From: Membranipora membranacea
Lineage: Eukaryota; Bryozoa; Gymnolaemata; Cheilostomatida; Membraniporidae
Length of the DNA stretch: 64,000 nt
Direction of reading: 5' to 3'
Assembly: GCA_914767715.1 (NCBI GenBank)
Contig: OU612073.1
Coordinates: forward strand, 24,368,001-24,432,000
The notes beneath the pieces are model-generated. The model did no database searches. It was not told the DNA's origin and saw nothing but the letters and a program-made list of their open reading frames with translations. Both the position numbers and the translations under genes were made by a program. Shown here piece after piece: positions 61,101-64,000 of this stretch (its first letter is position 1; each line of letters begins with the position of its first letter).

Positions 61101-64000
61101 TTACTATAACTATAGTTTGCTGAGATAGAAATATTGGCAAATAACATCATAACACACTACTGTTATATACTTGGTACCTTACTAAATGTAATTTTTTGAG
61201 TGTTGGAGAACAAACAAGAAATACTGCAGCTAAGATTGACCAAAATGTCTACGTTTTTTGACATTGTTTTGTCTGCTCGTATGTTTTAATGTTCGCCTCA
61301 GTATCACAAACCTTTTCTCCCTATTCTAATAGACAACTAGCTATAGAGAGAGACCTACAGAGCACCTGTATAACCTCAGATAATGGGTGTCAGATCTTAC
61401 TAGGTGATACATGTAAGGAGAACTCTGGGACATGTGTCATATCTATCGACGATTTACATGACAGTCTTACCTCTGTGTGTGGTATTATACTGCCTAAGCT
61501 TACTGCTGAAGATAAGGCTGACCAGGTTAGTGTTAGCGTTCCCCAGACTACTCAAATCTGAAGGCCAGAGAAAGGTCATTGATTAGGCTGTTCAATGTGC
61601 TCTCAGTATACCGCAATAGAGAATTGGCAGATATGTGAACCATTCCACTCTACCCACTGCTTTATAGTATAAGAAACATAAATGCTGTGTGAAAAATTTC
61701 ATCTTTCTGTATTTTAAGAGTTCCTCACCCTTGGCTTACTGCAACATCGATATTATGCAGATGTGTATGAGAACAATAACAACGATACATGTGCAAGTCA
61801 ACATATCAACATATCAACATATCAACATATCCATCGCATTGGAATGTGTCAGCCATATTAACTTATTATTGTCATTCACCTTTGGTTCATTCCTCACAGC
61901 AAACATCATCTGTAATGAAGCGCGTGATACCCGTCCCCTCCACATTATCAGCTCTACAGAATGTGGCTATGTCTGTCTCCTCTGGTGAGCCTGTTATTGT
62001 ATCAGGACATATCGGAGCTGGTAAGACATGTCTCATAGAATATCTGTCTCAGCTAACAGGAAGAGAAGATAAGCTTATCAAGGTAAGCTTATTATATAAG
62101 GCAGTGAGTCGCCCTTCTCACTCCAGGTTCTGTAACCTTTATTATGATCAAGTTATTGATCGTTCGATTTTTATAAACAATAATTTGATATGATTGGATG
62201 TATACTACGTCTTAATTTTTAGTCAGTGCTATTTTTTGATTAGACTAGACTGCTTGACCAGCTTTGTTGAGGGAAGGGAAGCATATCTCTGTCAGGTTTA
62301 AGAAGTAGTGTTTAGTTTTTATCATCAACAGTTTGATTTTAATCAATGGCATCTGAGCTGATGTAATTGAGGTCTGTGTCTAAAGAAAACTCAACAAATT
62401 AATTATTTGGCAACGTTATTTTTAGTGAGGGCAAAGCAGTAGTGCATTTAATTTAGTAAAACCTTCATGACTACCTGCTTTGTTTCCTATCCTGATTCTG
62501 TGTTATGTGAGATGATTTATAAGATTGTCACACTGTAATCTGTTGATATATATACAGGTACAGCTAGGTGAGCAGATAGATAGTAAAGCATTACTCGGTA
62601 CTTACTGCTGTACCGAGACACCAGGGCAGTTTGTATGGAGACCCGGACCTCTCACTACTGCTGTACAGAATGGACAGGTATGTTTGACACTATCTGAATG
62701 GGGCCTGCTCCCAACACTGATTAACTGATGCTGCAAACAGACGCCTCCTTCAAGCACATTGCCATTGAGTTTTAACTGTAACCCGACCCAAAGGGTTGTA
62801 GAGCTAAAACGGAAGGGTTATATGAAATAAAACCAACCCTGGTAGCTTGAGATAACTTCTGATGCACAGAACTAATGATCCCGATCCCTTAGTGTCGGCG
62901 TATGTAACGATATTATCGGAGTTATTTATGTATTTCTAGTGGTTGTTGCTTGAGGATATAGACATAGCTCCTATGGATGTGATATCCTCACTATTACCAC
63001 TTATCGAGGCGGGTACCCTACCTTCAACAAACCAAGGTCAAAGTACTAAGGCTAAGCCTGGATTTCAGCTCTTCATGACTAAACGTCTACAGTCTTCAGG
63101 TAAACCATAGTGCTATTATGTTATCACTTCTACTGTCGGTACTGATCATAGAAAAAGCAGAGAGTTCTGTGCTTTGTCTAAAGATGGAATACAAATACCT
63201 ACTAAATGTTTTTACTTGTTAAACAAACCATATATAAAGCCTTTGTTGATAATGTATTGTTTCAGGGTTTTTGGTAGATTTCAGTTGACAGTCTTAACAT
63301 TCCAGTAGAAATTTCGGAATGGTCATGCATTATTTTTTAACCAAATCTACGTTTGGACACTCATGGATAAGAAGATGAAGTTTTTGAAAACAGCAACAAA
63401 ACTGAGTAGAGGACTGTAATAAGTTGAGGCTCTTTCCTCATTATCTTAGCAGCAAACCCTCTTGTGATAAGCTTGGTGCTCATTGATGTTCTATGATTAT
63501 AGGTGGGATATCTGCTCACTCACATTGCACATTACTAGAGAAATCGGTGACAACAGTGACCATACAGCCTCTTACTAGTACAGAATTATCTACTGTCATC
63601 AAAAGTCTACACCCAAATCTAACAAGGGTATATATATAGATTACATAGATTATGGCTGTAATTGGTTGTTTATGGTGCTCTAATGCACAGTTCAGTGATG
63701 CTTTGATCAGATGTCATGCTGTCATCTTTGCCAATGATTGCCAACAATATGTAGAAACAAAACCAAATAATGATAATGGATAATGCAATTATGGAATGTA
63801 GGGATTATGTAACCACAAGCTTTTTTGTGCAGAATTTTGTGCCTGTATTTTTCACTATGAACTTCCATTGCCAGATCTAAGAACAACTTTGATATGAGAT
63901 TTGTTATTTTTTTGTTTGACTTTTTCCCTGACACCAGGTAGTAGATAGATTACTGGATATGTATTTCACACTAAGTGCTGGTAAGCATACTGATGATAGA
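58176..64000 (+). CDS. MDN1: Midasin (MDN1), exons 1-11, unit C; continues beyond the window
   Basis: Exons: 58176-58286, 59100-59227, 59441-59621, 60501-60652, 60962-61069, 61333-61525, 61900-62082, 62558-62677, 62940-63099, 63503-63627 and 63938 to the window end; 508 codons with consistent phases and no defect. Midasin is a nuclear ring AAA ATPase of about 5,000 residues or more that releases assembly factors during 60S ribosome maturation. The N-terminal helical region includes LLGQLSQLLLEKDF and ALPKLVMLYPQTGEF. The first AAA module follows: ALQNVAMSVSSGEPV, Walker A GHIGAGKT (327-334), VQLGEQIDSKALLGTY, FVWRPGPLTTAV, Walker B LLLEDIDIAPMD (394-405), sensor-like FQLFMTKR, and HCTLLEKS. 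The order and motifs match human midasin. Exon 6 uses a weak donor, GTTAGT. The ATG has A at -3 and G at +4. Its neighbour on the left is receptor C, head-to-head. Whether the rest of the gene follows cannot be seen. Confidence 0.92.
61797..61832. repeat. 9-bp tandem repeat in MDN1 intron 6
   Basis: Four copies of the unit TCAACATA, with slight variation in the last one, just upstream of exon 7; unit B lacks the expansion. Confidence 0.8.

Overview
The window is nuclear DNA of an invertebrate animal. It is AT-rich, with spliceosomal introns (GT...AG), long non-coding stretches, a nuclear receptor, a neurotrophin, midasin, and BEL/Pao, LINE and Harbinger-type elements. Nuclear receptors restrict it to Metazoa. 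The neurotrophin favours a deuterostome or lophotrochozoan on the family's known distribution, but I cannot name the species. All gene models are read by eye from splice sites, reading frames and comparison between duplicated copies; nothing was aligned by software.

Layout. 1-18.7 kb is almost empty of genes: two possible orphan exons (485-667, 2254-2387), several minisatellites and two striking hairpins. 18.77-24.9 kb holds a two-exon gene (+) for a secreted neurotrophin (NGF/BDNF family) with TATA box, two upstream ORFs, a four-codon first coding segment, a 4.6-kb intron, a furin site and all six knot cysteines. From 26.1 kb to the end there is a tandem triplication (units A, B, C). Each unit carries, or once carried, a six-exon nuclear receptor on the - strand, head-to-head with the 5' exons of MDN1 (midasin, the AAA ATPase of 60S ribosome maturation) on the + strand.

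The receptor is intact in all three copies (26388-29606, 36100-38951, 48716-52671; 451, 452 and 449 aa). MDN1 is not. Unit A keeps only exon 11. Unit B has exons 1-11 but with a lost splice donor, two nonsense codons, a 10-bp deletion and a Harbinger-type element inside exon 6. Unit C (58176 to the window end) is clean through exon 11 and may be the working gene. This is what a tandem duplication with a breakpoint inside MDN1 predicts: only the last copy can keep the 3' part.

Mobile DNA reshaped the units after duplication. In A, a decayed BEL/Pao pol region and a LINE 5' half occupy the place of MDN1 exons 1-10. B gained a TA-flanked MITE, the Harbinger-type element and a solo LTR. C gained a 5'-truncated LINE and a 2.9-kb foldback between the divergent receptor and MDN1 promoters. 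Empty sites in the sister copies define these insertions almost to the base. An unexpected structure is a tandem repeat downstream of every receptor gene that resembles the receptor's own last-helix (AF-2) coding segment; the duplication junctions fall in this repeat.
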